NCBI RefSeq assembly: GCF_025949665.1
Contig: NZ_JAPDFT010000001.1
Location: 558,001-622,000, forward strand
DNA: 64,000 nucleotides
Direction of reading: 5' to 3'
Source: Chryseobacterium viscerum
GTDB taxonomy: Bacteria > Bacteroidota > Bacteroidia > Flavobacteriales > Weeksellaceae
Both the position numbers and the translations under genes were made by a program. Position 1 is the stretch's first letter. Each line of letters opens with the position of its first letter. The notes beneath the pieces were generated by a model. It searched no databases. It worked only from the letters and a program-made list of their open reading frames with translations, and was not told the origin of the DNA. This document shows positions 8,984 through 18,225 of the stretch, piece by piece.

Positions 8984-11704
8984 GTGAAATTATCGTTATT
9001 AGCAGGTGCTGTTTTTCTAACAGCAGGCGGACTCTTGTCTGCTCAAAAAGTAGAATTTTATCATAATGGACAACTCAAAAAAGGAGAACTTGTCAATGGT
9101 GGTTTGAAAGATTGTAAAGAGCTTCATAAGAAAGATAGTTTTATGGTTCTTAAAGGAAAATGTCAGATCGTCTTTCTGAATTCCAACAATAGAGAAGAAA
9201 CTATTATAATAAAAGAGGGAGAGGAATTACAGCTTCAGATCCTGGCATCAAAAAATTCATCCCGAGAAAAATCAGAAATAAGAATTGAAGGGGTACAACT
9301 TACCGCAAAAAAGAAACAGTTTTCAGAAATTTCAATTCAGCAGGAAGCCCTTCAGAATCTTCAGTCTTTCTCTCTCGGAGATGTGCTGCAGCAATTACCA
9401 GGTCAATACGTACAACAGTTTGACAATACCCAGTTTAAAAATATTGTATTCAGAACAGCCAGCGGTCCTTCAGTCACCAGTTCCGGAAATATTCCCGGTG
9501 GTGATGATTTTGGTAACAGAGCGTTTGGAGTTCAGTTGATGGTCAACGATATTGCCTTATCTAATAACGAAAACATGCAGAGTTATGATTCTGCAAACAG
9601 TGGCCCTTTTGGGATAAGCTTTAATGCTGCAACTAATGGCGGAAACTTAACACCAAGCCAACCGAACTATGGAGTTGATTTAAGAGAAATCCCTACAGAG
9701 AATATTGAAAGTATTGAAGTGATACAGGGAGTTCCGGACGCTAAATACGGAGACCTGACATCCGGGCTTATTAAAGTAACAACCATTGCCAAAGCATCAC
9801 CGCTTCGATTGGATGCATCTCTCAGAGAAGGAACTTATCAGGTAGGTCTTACCAAAGGTTTTAAGCTTAAAAACAATAATGCGCTTAATGTATCTGTAGA
9901 CTATATGAATTCACTTTCTGATCCAAGAACCAGTCTGGTAGGGTATGACAGAACGAATGTTAACTTCCTTTGGTCATCAAGAAACAGTAAAGGATTCAGT
10001 AATAAACTTTCAGCATCATTTTCTACCAATACCAGTAAAGGAAAGAAAGATCCGGATGATCTTGACGGAATCATTATTAATGTGGATAATAAGAGCTTTT
10101 CATTAGGAAATAATATCAGTTATAATTTTAACAGAAACGGAAATAAACCATTTTTCAGAACGATAAGTGCAGATGTAGGGATCAGCTATTCAACACAGCT
10201 TACAGAGCGCAGATATTGGTTGAATCAAGGTGCGCGTCCTTATGGAAACTCAACAACCGATGGTGTTTATTACGCTCCTTATACACCTCCAAGTTATGAG
10301 AACCAGGCTTTTTCGGATGGTAAACCTCTTAATATTTTTACAGATTTAAGTGTTAATGGAAGTAAAGTAACAGCATCCAAATGGGTTCACATGTACAGTA
10401 TCGGAGCCAATTTCAGATATGGAAATAATTTTGGAAAAGGTCGTTACGGAACAGCGGGACAGTTCACAACAATTAATGCTGCAGGACAGGGGGGCAATGG
10501 AATGAGAGATTTTAATTACCGTGATAATGTTTTTGCCACCAAACAGTATGCATTTTATATCCAGGATAATATTACGAAAGCTTTCGCCAACAAACATATT
10601 TTAAGAACCAATCTGGGACTTCGTTATGATCTGCAGAATTCATATTCTACCTATTCACCAAGGGTTAATACCTCATATCAGATGGGGAAATTTTCTGTGA
10701 GAGGAGGTTTTGGACTCACTTCTAAAGCTCCTTCATTGAATCAAATCTATACAGCCCCAAGGTATTTTGATTTCCTTCTTGGGGATTATCGTCTGCCTGG
10801 ATATTATTCAGCAGCCATTATGCAGACAGTAGTAACTCCGGGAGATAATGCCAATCTGAAACCATCTCGAAGCTGGAAAACAGAAGTAGGAGTGGATTAC
10901 AGATTTCCTTTTGCAACGGTTAACCTTACCGCTTATTACAACAGATTGTTTGATGGCTTTACTACCATGAGTGTCCATAAAATAATGGATAAAGCCAAAG
11001 TTAATGTCAATATATCAGGGACAGATGTGCCTACTTTCGAGATTGTAGGAACTGAAAAATTTAATTATCTCCAGAACAGAATTGTTAATGGATATCAATC
11101 TGTAGATAAAGGACTGGAGCTGATGGCCAGTTTCAAAAAAATAGAAGCCCTTAATCTTGTTATTGGTTTTAATGCCAGTTATATAGAAACTTCAGGTCAC
11201 AAAGATGAAGGTCTTTATAAAATCAGCGCACCAGAAATCATGGATAAGGATTACCAATATGGGATTTATAATGATATTAAAAATAAAAAATCCATGGCCA
11301 GAGCAAGTTTCAGCTTCGACTATCACCTGCCTTCATCAGGATTAATCATTGGTCTGAGAACAGATCATTTTCTTTCAGACAGATCTTTAACAGGAATGAA
11401 TGACATTTATCCGATAGGGTATATCAAACATAATGGAGAAATGCAGATGATTCCTGAAAGCGACCGTACCAATCCAAAATATCAGGGATTGTTTCTGAAA
11501 CCTTCAGATGAAAAGCTCTCAGGTTTATATAACAAAACGCTGCATAATGTTCATTTAAGAGTTACAAAGGATTTCTTAAGCGGTTTCAGATTGTCAATAT
11601 ACGTAAGTAATGTTTTCAATTTAAAGGCATATGATGAAAGAGGAAGTGTTTACGGCAACTTTACTTCTACTTCGTTTGGAGGAAATATTTCATATAGATT
11701 TTAA
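8984..11704 (+). CDS. TonB-dependent outer-membrane receptor
   Basis: The 906-aa protein has a GTG start, giving a signal peptide that ends LLSAQ. After a short N-terminal region, the plug domain runs from about residue 115 (ISIQQEALQNLQSFSLGDVL, LPGQYVQQ, ENIESIEVIQGVPDAKYGDL, SGLIKVTT). A 22-strand-type barrel follows and ends in the aromatic SFGGNISYRF. The usual CarboxypepD_reg-like domain is absent or very degenerate. It is the first gene of a four-gene unit with a DUF4876 lipoprotein, a DUF6850 barrel and a cytochrome c peroxidase. The peroxidase suggests iron or haem as substrate, but the substrate cannot be read from the sequence. There is no SusD partner. Confidence 0.93.
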   Translation: MKLSLLAGAVFLTAGGLLSAQKVEFYHNGQLKKGELVNGGLKDCKELHKKDSFMVLKGKCQIVFLNSNNREETIIIKEGEELQLQILASKNSSREKSEIRIEGVQLTAKKKQFSEISIQQEALQNLQSFSLGDVLQQLPGQYVQQFDNTQFKNIVFRTASGPSVTSSGNIPGGDDFGNRAFGVQLMVNDIALSNNENMQSYDSANSGPFGISFNAATNGGNLTPSQPNYGVDLREIPTENIESIEVIQGVPDAKYGDLTSGLIKVTTIAKASPLRLDASLREGTYQVGLTKGFKLKNNNALNVSVDYMNSLSDPRTSLVGYDRTNVNFLWSSRNSKGFSNKLSASFSTNTSKGKKDPDDLDGIIINVDNKSFSLGNNISYNFNRNGNKPFFRTISADVGISYSTQLTERRYWLNQGARPYGNSTTDGVYYAPYTPPSYENQAFSDGKPLNIFTDLSVNGSKVTASKWVHMYSIGANFRYGNNFGKGRYGTAGQFTTINAAGQGGNGMRDFNYRDNVFATKQYAFYIQDNITKAFANKHILRTNLGLRYDLQNSYSTYSPRVNTSYQMGKFSVRGGFGLTSKAPSLNQIYTAPRYFDFLLGDYRLPGYYSAAIMQTVVTPGDNANLKPSRSWKTEVGVDYRFPFATVNLTAYYNRLFDGFTTMSVHKIMDKAKVNVNISGTDVPTFEIVGTEKFNYLQNRIVNGYQSVDKGLELMASFKKIEALNLVIGFNASYIETSGHKDEGLYKISAPEIMDKDYQYGIYNDIKNKKSMARASFSFDYHLPSSGLIIGLRTDHFLSDRSLTGMNDIYPIGYIKHNGEMQMIPESDRTNPKYQGLFLKPSDEKLSGLYNKTLHNVHLRVTKDFLSGFRLSIYVSNVFNLKAYDERGSVYGNFTSTSFGGNISYRF

Positions 11705-11724
11705 TAATACTAAAAATAAAAATA

Positions 11725-13074
11725 ATGAAACGATTAATACTATTGTTAATGATTCCTGTTCTGATCCTTTCGGGATGCAACAGAGATGATGATTTTGGAG
11801 GAAATAATGAGATTAAGCCCGTTCCGTTCACTGTAAATATTAAATATGATGCTTCCAAATACCCTTCCGTTGCAGACAAAGGGGTTGCAAATGTAACCGT
11901 TATCCTGAAAAATGCTGCAACAGAAGATCAGATCATAGGAAAAACAAATGCAGACGGTGACCTTATACTGGATGCCGTTCTACCGGGAACTTACAGCATT
12001 CAGGCAGAACTGCAGCTGAAGCAAAGTGAATATGAACAGCAGATTGGAGAAGAAACAATCTATGAAATTGTACACTTTGGAGGCTTCGATGAAAAAGTAA
12101 CCGTTAATGCCAATACATCTTCAAAACTGGTCAGAATCACCAGTGGAAACCTTGGGGATCTTGTGATCAAACAATATTATTATGCAGGTTCAGATAACAA
12201 GTTAGGAGCCAATTTCAGAGATCAGTTTATTGAGATTCATAACAATTCTGATCAGACTATTTATGCTGACGGTTTATATCTCGTATTTCTGGAAGGCAAT
12301 ATAAATAACAATCCAACCACCTATACTTTATCTAACGGGCAGTATGACTGGAGCAAAACTGCTGGTGGCGGGTCTGCTGCAAATACAGACTATGTGTACT
12401 CCAATATATTTATTAAAATACCTGGAAGCGGAAATCAATATCCAATTTTACCCGGAAAAAGTATTGTTATAGCTCAAACAGCCATTAATCATAAAATGCC
12501 TTTTGATGATATCAACGGTACAGGTGTAGCGATACAGGAGCCTGACAGAACTGTTGATTTGAGCCATGCAGACTTTGAAACCTATATGGGAGATTATAAT
12601 ACAAGCATTGGTAAGAAACCTTTTGCATGGGATATTCAGAATATTATGGTTCCGGATATGCTGGTGTCATACTGGAGTATTGCCTCTAATGACTTAATCC
12701 TGAATGTAAATTCCATGCTGGGATTGGGGATTCTGAGAGCAACTGATGCAGAAGTGGCAAGCTGGCAAAAGGTAGCCGCTCCTAAAGCTCCTGCCGGAAC
12801 CCTGTTTTTACAAATTCCTAAAAACTATATCATTGACGGAATAGATATTACCGATAAAGAGCAGAAAGTTCCTAAAGACTTCCCTGCAGATATAGATGCT
12901 TCAAGAACTTTCATTGTCAACACACTTGGACAGGCTGAAGGTACTTTTTCCGGACTTTCTGTAATCCGTAAAACAAAGGAAATTATCAATGGACGTGTGG
13001 TGTTGCAGGATACAAATAATTCTGCCAATGATTTTGTAACGATTAAAGCAAACCCTCGAGGATATGCACAATAA
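11725..13074 (+). CDS. DUF4876 surface lipoprotein
   Basis: The 449-aa protein carries a lipoprotein signal (MKRLILLLMIPVLILSGCNR; the cysteine is residue 18) with acidic residues directly after it (RDDDFGG), compatible with the Bacteroidota surface-export signal. A carboxypeptidase-regulatory-like beta-sandwich (about residues 35-140) is followed by a lamin-tail-like region (FRDQFIEIHNNSDQTIYADG, YLVFLEG). I recognise the whole as DUF4876, found next to TonB receptors. It starts 21 bases after the receptor and overlaps the next gene by 11 bases. It probably caps or assists the receptor in binding substrate; this is inference. Confidence 0.85.
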   Translation: MKRLILLLMIPVLILSGCNRDDDFGGNNEIKPVPFTVNIKYDASKYPSVADKGVANVTVILKNAATEDQIIGKTNADGDLILDAVLPGTYSIQAELQLKQSEYEQQIGEETIYEIVHFGGFDEKVTVNANTSSKLVRITSGNLGDLVIKQYYYAGSDNKLGANFRDQFIEIHNNSDQTIYADGLYLVFLEGNINNNPTTYTLSNGQYDWSKTAGGGSAANTDYVYSNIFIKIPGSGNQYPILPGKSIVIAQTAINHKMPFDDINGTGVAIQEPDRTVDLSHADFETYMGDYNTSIGKKPFAWDIQNIMVPDMLVSYWSIASNDLILNVNSMLGLGILRATDAEVASWQKVAAPKAPAGTLFLQIPKNYIIDGIDITDKEQKVPKDFPADIDASRTFIVNTLGQAEGTFSGLSVIRKTKEIINGRVVLQDTNNSANDFVTIKANPRGYAQ

Positions 13075-14650
13075 TAAGACAATTAAAGTTTTTCAATACG
13101 GTATATTAGGATTGGCCGCATTAGGCAGTCAGTTCTTTCATGCACAGGCAACTCAGTTAGACAGTATTAATATAAGTTCTGTAGAAAAGAATATCAGGAT
13201 TAATGATCCTTATATTGCATTTTTTCAGCCTTTGGATTTTTCGCGTACAACCTTTCAGTATTCTTCTACAAAACAAAATTTTAAGAGAGTACAGACCGCG
13301 GGAGAAACAGGAAGCTTTAGTTTTCAGTCAGAAGGAGTTTATCAACTTAATGATAAAATTGCATTATCAGGAAGGCTTAAAGCAGACAAAACTACTGAAG
13401 AAGATGTTCCTTATATCCTAAGTGACGAGAGAACTGCCAACTCTTCTTTTATTTATAACCCTTCTTATTATTGGGTTTCCCGCTCGGCAAGATGGCAGAA
13501 ACAAAGCTATTTTATCAACGGGCAGTTTGCTTATAATCCTGTAAAACCAGTGATTCTTCAAGTAGGAGGAGAAGGGGCTTATGCTAAATCTTACCGCCAG
13601 AATGCAGACCCAAGGCCTAAAGTAGACGATTATAAATATAAAGCATTTGCAAAATTAGGGTTAAAATGGAAGCAGCATGCCATTTTCGGAAAGCTGAGTT
13701 ACGTACACCATTATAAGGGAAACGATATCATGTTTGTGAATATGAAAGGAAATGTACCTGCGAACGACAGCATTTATATCCGCTATAATGAAGGTTATGG
13801 TAATCAGTATATCGGAAATACCCAGTACAAAACTTCCGAATATAAAATGGGAGGTTATATCTGGGGGGGAGAATATGCTTTTAACAGTGCGGATACCCAT
13901 TTCTCTGCCGGATATGATTATAAAAACCTGATTGAACGTTTCTACAGAGTTTTCGAATATCAGGATGCTAGCTTTAACTGGCATAAAGACTATACAAAAT
14001 ATTCCGGCCTGAAAACAGATCTGCACAGTTTCTACCTTAATTTTTTAGGAAATTATAATGGAAAAAAATGGGCTTCCATGATGACGTATCAGGATCAGCT
14101 GGATACCAATTACAACTATCCTCTGGAGTACACATCGTACCGTCTGGAACATAAAAATCTTTTCTGGCAGAATAGTGTAGTTTGGTTTAATCATAAAAAT
14201 GAAGCATTCAAAGTCCTTTTTGATGCAGCATATGGGAAAAATCATGTAAAAGATTTATCAGTAGTAATGGACAGAAAACTTTCCTTTTTCAATTACCGTC
14301 TGGGAGCAGAAAAGGAATTTGTTTTAAAACCTTCGCATAAATTAGCTGTTGGTCTTTCTCAAAATCTGTATGTTCCATTGGAAAAAGAATTCAATTATCA
14401 GCCTTATCAAAGCACAAAAGAGAATATCTTTGCAACTAAAATCGCTCAGCCGGACTTTGCTTATGATGCAACGCCTAAGATTGGTCTTAATTTTAACGCA
14501 AGTTATATTTTCGATCAGAATAAAATCAGGTATGAGCTGTTTGGAAGTTTTTCACAAACCTGGCTGATGAACAGTACGTATAAAAATCAAGTGAACTACA
14601 ATGGCAAAGCTAACCATGTTGCCTTAGTAGGATTGAATGTTTATTATTAA
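13064..14650 (+). CDS. DUF6850-like outer-membrane beta-barrel protein
   Basis: The 528-aa protein has an N-terminal signal segment (about residues 9-27, ending FFHAQ) and alternating hydrophobic/polar strands with many aromatic residues throughout. It closes on an aromatic strand (VALVGLNVYY), typical of an outer-membrane barrel. In my recollection this is the DUF6850 family that accompanies DUF4876. The ATG at 13064 lies inside the end of the DUF4876 gene (11-base overlap), indicating tight co-translation. No plug domain is visible, so it is not itself a TonB-dependent receptor. Role unknown: a second pore, or a scaffold for the lipoprotein or the peroxidase. Confidence 0.75.
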   Translation: MHNNKTIKVFQYGILGLAALGSQFFHAQATQLDSINISSVEKNIRINDPYIAFFQPLDFSRTTFQYSSTKQNFKRVQTAGETGSFSFQSEGVYQLNDKIALSGRLKADKTTEEDVPYILSDERTANSSFIYNPSYYWVSRSARWQKQSYFINGQFAYNPVKPVILQVGGEGAYAKSYRQNADPRPKVDDYKYKAFAKLGLKWKQHAIFGKLSYVHHYKGNDIMFVNMKGNVPANDSIYIRYNEGYGNQYIGNTQYKTSEYKMGGYIWGGEYAFNSADTHFSAGYDYKNLIERFYRVFEYQDASFNWHKDYTKYSGLKTDLHSFYLNFLGNYNGKKWASMMTYQDQLDTNYNYPLEYTSYRLEHKNLFWQNSVVWFNHKNEAFKVLFDAAYGKNHVKDLSVVMDRKLSFFNYRLGAEKEFVLKPSHKLAVGLSQNLYVPLEKEFNYQPYQSTKENIFATKIAQPDFAYDATPKIGLNFNASYIFDQNKIRYELFGSFSQTWLMNSTYKNQVNYNGKANHVALVGLNVYY

Positions 14651-14657
14651 AAAATAA

Positions 14658-15800
14658 ATGAAAGACAGATATCTCGCTTTTCTGGCCATTGCCGGAATAG
14701 TATGTTTATTAAGTTATACTTCAAATGACCCTACGGGATATACCGCGGAAGAGCTTCGTACTTTATACAGCAGCGGGGATCAGAATAAATGGCCGGCTGC
14801 CCACTTATTTGACGAAGCGAAAGAAGGGTTTCAGGATATAGGACCTTTACCTAAAATGAATTTTCCTGATGACAATCCCTATTCCGAAGATAAAATGGAG
14901 CTGGGGAAAATGTTATTTTTTGATCCGAGACTTTCCAAAAGCGGACAGATCTCCTGTGCCAACTGTCATAATCCTGAAATTGGCTGGTCAGACGGAAGCA
15001 GGGTGTCCTTTGGCCACGACAGGCAGACGGGAACTAGAAATGCTCCGACTTTAGTGAACATTGGTTATGCAAAAACGTTTTTCTGGGATGGCCGTTCAGC
15101 GACTTTGGAAGAGCAGGTGAAAGCTCCTATCGAAAATCCGGTAGAAATGAATCTTCATATGTCAATGGCCACAAAGAATATCAGAAAGATTAAAGGCTAT
15201 AAAACTTTCTTTGTAAAAGCCTTCGGGAATGGGGAAGTAACGGAAGAGAAAATTGCAAAAGCTGTTGCAACATTTGAACGCTCTCTGATAAGCCCGCCAT
15301 CGAAATTTGATAAATTCGTTACCGGAAAAAAGGATGCTTTAACGGATTCTGAAATCAACGGACTTCACTTATTCCGTACCAAAGCGAACTGCATCAATTG
15401 TCACAACACCCCTTATTTTTCTGATCAGAAGTTCCACAATCTTGGACTCACCTACTACGGAAAAAAATATGAAGATCTGGGAAGATATATTGTTACCAAA
15501 AAGAATGAAGATGTAGGAAAGTTCAAAACACCCACACTGAGAGAAGTTTCTGAGAATAAACCTTACATGCATAACGGACTTTTCCCTGAATTGGCCAACA
15601 TCGTCATGATGTACAACGCAGGAATGGGAAGAGAAACTCCCAAAGGGGATCAGATCAATGATCCTAAGTTTCCCCACAAATCCGGAATGGTAGAAAAACT
15701 AAACCTGACGGATGACGAAGTTTTTGATATCGTTGCATTTTTAAAAACCCTGAACAGTTACAAATACAAAATGCGTCCACCGGAATTACCTAAATCATAA
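14658..15800 (+). CDS. Di-haem cytochrome c peroxidase (CcpA/MauG family)
   Basis: The 380-aa exported protein has a hydrophobic N-terminus (LAFLAIAGIVCLLSYTS) and two CxxCH haem sites: CANCHNPEIGW near residue 103 and CINCHNTPYF near residue 249. Family segments are present (LFFDPRLSKSGQISC, GTRNAPTLVNIGY, FFWDGRSATLEEQ, FKTPTLREV and the C-terminal LTDDEVFDIVAFLKTLN). Classical members reduce H2O2 in the periplasm, while MauG-like members oxidise proteins or other substrates. It is the last gene of the receptor/DUF4876/DUF6850 unit, 7 bases after the barrel gene. This suggests the peroxidase acts on, or protects during, uptake of the same substrate (inference). Confidence 0.93.
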   Translation: MKDRYLAFLAIAGIVCLLSYTSNDPTGYTAEELRTLYSSGDQNKWPAAHLFDEAKEGFQDIGPLPKMNFPDDNPYSEDKMELGKMLFFDPRLSKSGQISCANCHNPEIGWSDGSRVSFGHDRQTGTRNAPTLVNIGYAKTFFWDGRSATLEEQVKAPIENPVEMNLHMSMATKNIRKIKGYKTFFVKAFGNGEVTEEKIAKAVATFERSLISPPSKFDKFVTGKKDALTDSEINGLHLFRTKANCINCHNTPYFSDQKFHNLGLTYYGKKYEDLGRYIVTKKNEDVGKFKTPTLREVSENKPYMHNGLFPELANIVMMYNAGMGRETPKGDQINDPKFPHKSGMVEKLNLTDDEVFDIVAFLKTLNSYKYKMRPPELPKS

Positions 15801-15811
15801 CAATTATAGTA

Positions 15812-15840
15812 AAAACTCTTCCAGCCGGAAGAGTTTTTTT
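15812..15840 (+). terminator. Terminator of the receptor-peroxidase operon
   Basis: An 11-bp stem (AAAACTCTTCC and GGAAGAGTTTT, loop AGCC) is followed by T residues, 11 bases after the peroxidase stop. The remaining 15841-16097 is AT-rich; TATATTTG at 15999-16006 is a possible -7 element for the next gene, but its spacing to the ATG is long (about 90 bases). Confidence 0.9.
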
Positions 15841-16097
15841 ATCTATAGGGTATTAATTATTTCATTTTTGCTTTGTTTCAAATGTAAATTATAAGATGAA
15901 CTATTTACCCAAAACTGTCTTTAATTCGAGTTTATATATTTGGTTAATGCTATTTTATGAAAATTGATTGATGAACTATAAGAAGTAGTTTTAATTTGTA
16001 TATTTGATTTTTATTTAGAATAAATAAAAATATTATTTAAAAAAACAATAATGAATACAATTTTATCCATCTAATCCACCATTTTCACTAAAAAACT

Positions 16098-17207
16098 ATG
16101 GAACAACAAAACAAAAGAATCCTCACGCTGGATTTAATAAAAGGTATAAGTGTTATCGGAATGATTATCATACATACTTTGCTGGTGTATGCCAATGTAA
16201 AATCACAATATGAAACAGCAATCGGCAGTTTTATCGTCTTTCTGGGGAGAGGAACCTCAATATTTTTAATCTGCATGGGAATTACTTTCATGACTTCCAG
16301 CCATCAAAGTCTTAAGAGTGCATTGAAGCGAGGTGCTTTACTTGTATTTGCAGGTTTGTTCATGAATTTTATGAAGTTTATGATTCCTGTGATTTTTAAT
16401 TTTGCTTCCGATAATTTTATCCAAAAATATGGATGGCATGCGCCTATAGAACAGCAGTATGTCTATCTGGTACAGCTAGGTGATATTTTACAGCTGGCGG
16501 GAATGTCTTTGCTGTTTGTAGGGTTTATCAGAGAGTATGTGAAAAATAAATATATCATGCTGGCAATAGGTTTATTCGTTGCATTGATATCCAGAGAAGT
16601 TAGCGGAATTAATCCTGATTATCCGGTAATCAATTACATTCTGGATCTTCTTTTCAATACTGATTATCCGGCATATGTTTATTTTCCTGTTTTTCCATGG
16701 ATGGCTTTTATTATCATCGGAATGTTTTTCGGTAAATGGTTTCAGGAACTGAATTACGATATCAAACAGATATTTAGAAATATGCTTTATGTGGGGTTGT
16801 TATTTATTGGCATAGGAGCACCGCTGGTATTTTTGTATGGCGATTATAATTACAATGGTTTTTACCATATGGGACCTGGAGGAGTTATTTATTTTGCAGG
16901 CTGGACGTTACTGTTTTTATGGCTGATCAATACAATTACTGCTAACGTTAAAGAAAATGGTTTTATGCGTGTTCTAAAATATTGCAGTAAAAATTTAACC
17001 TCAATGTACATGATCCAATGGATACTGATCTCATGGGGAAAAGGTATTTTCGGATACAGACAGCATGAAATTGGTTATGTGTCAGCCCTGATTGTATTGT
17101 ATATCATTCTCACTTTTTCAGTGCAGACTTTGGTAGATATCATAAGAAAGAAAAAAACATTGATTGTTTTCAGGCCCATATCACCGGATAAAACAGCTTT
17201 GAAATAG
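16098..17207 (+). CDS. Heparan-alpha-glucosaminide N-acetyltransferase-like membrane protein
   Basis: The 369-aa integral membrane protein has about ten hydrophobic segments. Its opening RILTLDLIKGISVIGMIIIH is the start of the HGSNAT_cat/DUF1624 group of membrane acyltransferases, where the invariant D-x-x-K/R-G and the histidine of the first helix lie. GRGTSIFLICMGITF and FPVFPWMAFIIIGMFFG are further family-like segments. Known relatives transfer acyl groups across membranes onto sugars. The acceptor is unknown here and there is no carbohydrate cluster nearby. It is a single-gene unit with its own terminator. Confidence 0.7.
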   Translation: MEQQNKRILTLDLIKGISVIGMIIIHTLLVYANVKSQYETAIGSFIVFLGRGTSIFLICMGITFMTSSHQSLKSALKRGALLVFAGLFMNFMKFMIPVIFNFASDNFIQKYGWHAPIEQQYVYLVQLGDILQLAGMSLLFVGFIREYVKNKYIMLAIGLFVALISREVSGINPDYPVINYILDLLFNTDYPAYVYFPVFPWMAFIIIGMFFGKWFQELNYDIKQIFRNMLYVGLLFIGIGAPLVFLYGDYNYNGFYHMGPGGVIYFAGWTLLFLWLINTITANVKENGFMRVLKYCSKNLTSMYMIQWILISWGKGIFGYRQHEIGYVSALIVLYIILTFSVQTLVDIIRKKKTLIVFRPISPDKTALK

Positions 17208-17239
17208 TTCCAATTTTATCTTTTAAAAAATATAAAAAG

Positions 17240-17272
17240 CCACAGTAAAAAGGCTTACTGTGGTTTTGTTTT
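17240..17272. terminator. Terminator between convergent genes
   Basis: CCACAGTAA and TTACTGTGG form a 9-bp stem (17240-17263) with T-rich sequence to the right and A-rich to the left, so it can act in both directions. Confidence 0.85.
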
Positions 17273-17281
17273 GTAATCGTG

Positions 17282-17635
17282 TTAAAGAATTTCCACTTCC
17301 TCAGGTACTACAAAAAGAATGGTACAGCCCTTTTCAGATGTCACAGAATGTTTGAAATTGGGTGGAGTGTACAAATAATCTCCTTTTTCAAGTTCAGCTC
17401 CTGCAATAACAGCATTTCCTTCCATGATAAACAGTTCTTCACCTGCAGGATGATTGTGATAAGGGTAGCTGGCTCCCGGCTCAAATTTTAAAAGAATGCT
17501 GGTTGAGCGGTTTTTCTCCGGATCAAATTTTAAAGATTTTACAAAAATACCTTCGTAATGAATCCCTTTTTCAATTAAAGGCTGCCATTCTTTCTGTTCT
17601 GTTTTTACGATGTAATCGTGGATGTTGGTGTTCAT
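17282..17635 (-). CDS. Cupin-domain protein (ChrR/quercetinase-like single cupin)
   Basis: The 117-aa protein is one cupin fold. Motif 1 is about residues 50-71 (SYPYHNHPAGEELFIMEG: two metal-binding His and a Glu) and motif 2 about 84-95 (GDYLYTPPNFKHS, the third His). This arrangement binds a divalent metal and is shared by ChrR-type anti-sigma cupins and small dioxygenases; no anti-sigma N-domain is present. It follows the DoxX gene by 19 bases, both downstream of an AraC regulator on the same strand. Confidence 0.85.
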   Translation of the reverse strand: MNTNIHDYIVKTEQKEWQPLIEKGIHYEGIFVKSLKFDPEKNRSTSILLKFEPGASYPYHNHPAGEELFIMEGNAVIAGAELEKGDYLYTPPNFKHSVTSEKGCTILFVVPEEVEIL

Positions 17636-17654
17636 GATATATATATTTAAATTG

Positions 17655-18074
17655 TTATTGATGTAAAAATTGGTCTACACTCCATGGGGAGCGGGGAAAG
17701 GTACTCAGGAGAAAAGCTCCGGCACTGAATGCGAAGACAGAATAATCCAAAGGTTCTTTTATACCAAAAGAAATACTCATGGCAACTGCAAAAAATAAAG
17801 TAAGGATAGAAGCGCACCGTGCTGTTCCTTTTATCTGATACCCTACCAAAAGGAGAATGCCAACTGATAATTCAGCAACAGTGGACAATACGGCAATAAT
17901 GGAAGCCCATGACTGTGGTAAAAATGAATTGGTTTCAGCAGTATAATCAACAAATTTTTTCCAACCCGAAGATTGGGCTCCCCAAAGATTCAGCCTGCTT
18001 GCTACAGCTGATAAAAATCCGAATACCAGAGCTATCCTTAATAAAAAAACGGCAATGTCCTGTTGAGTTTTCAT
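17655..18074 (-). CDS. DoxX-family membrane protein
   Basis: The 139-aa protein has four predicted transmembrane helices (AVFLLRIALVFGFLSAVA, ASIIAVLSTVAELSVGILLL, ILTLFFAVAMSISFG and SVFAFSAGAFLLSTF). The RIALVFGFL opening and the AELSVGILLLVGY segment fit DoxX/DoxD proteins, linked to thiol or quinone redox chemistry in other bacteria. It is grouped with the cupin gene (19-base gap) and preceded by an AraC regulator that is the plausible controller. Confidence 0.8.
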   Translation of the reverse strand: MKTQQDIAVFLLRIALVFGFLSAVASRLNLWGAQSSGWKKFVDYTAETNSFLPQSWASIIAVLSTVAELSVGILLLVGYQIKGTARCASILTLFFAVAMSISFGIKEPLDYSVFAFSAGAFLLSTFPRSPWSVDQFLHQ

Positions 18075-18225
18075 ACTTATAATTTTTAGGTCTTAATTAC
18101 AGGTACAAAGTTCAGGGAAAACCATTGTCTAAAGAATAGACGATTCCGGAAAAAGCATATAATATTTAGAAGGGAGAAGGGAAGCTGGAGGCTGGAAGTT
18201 AATATGAAGCTGCTGATTTCTTCTT

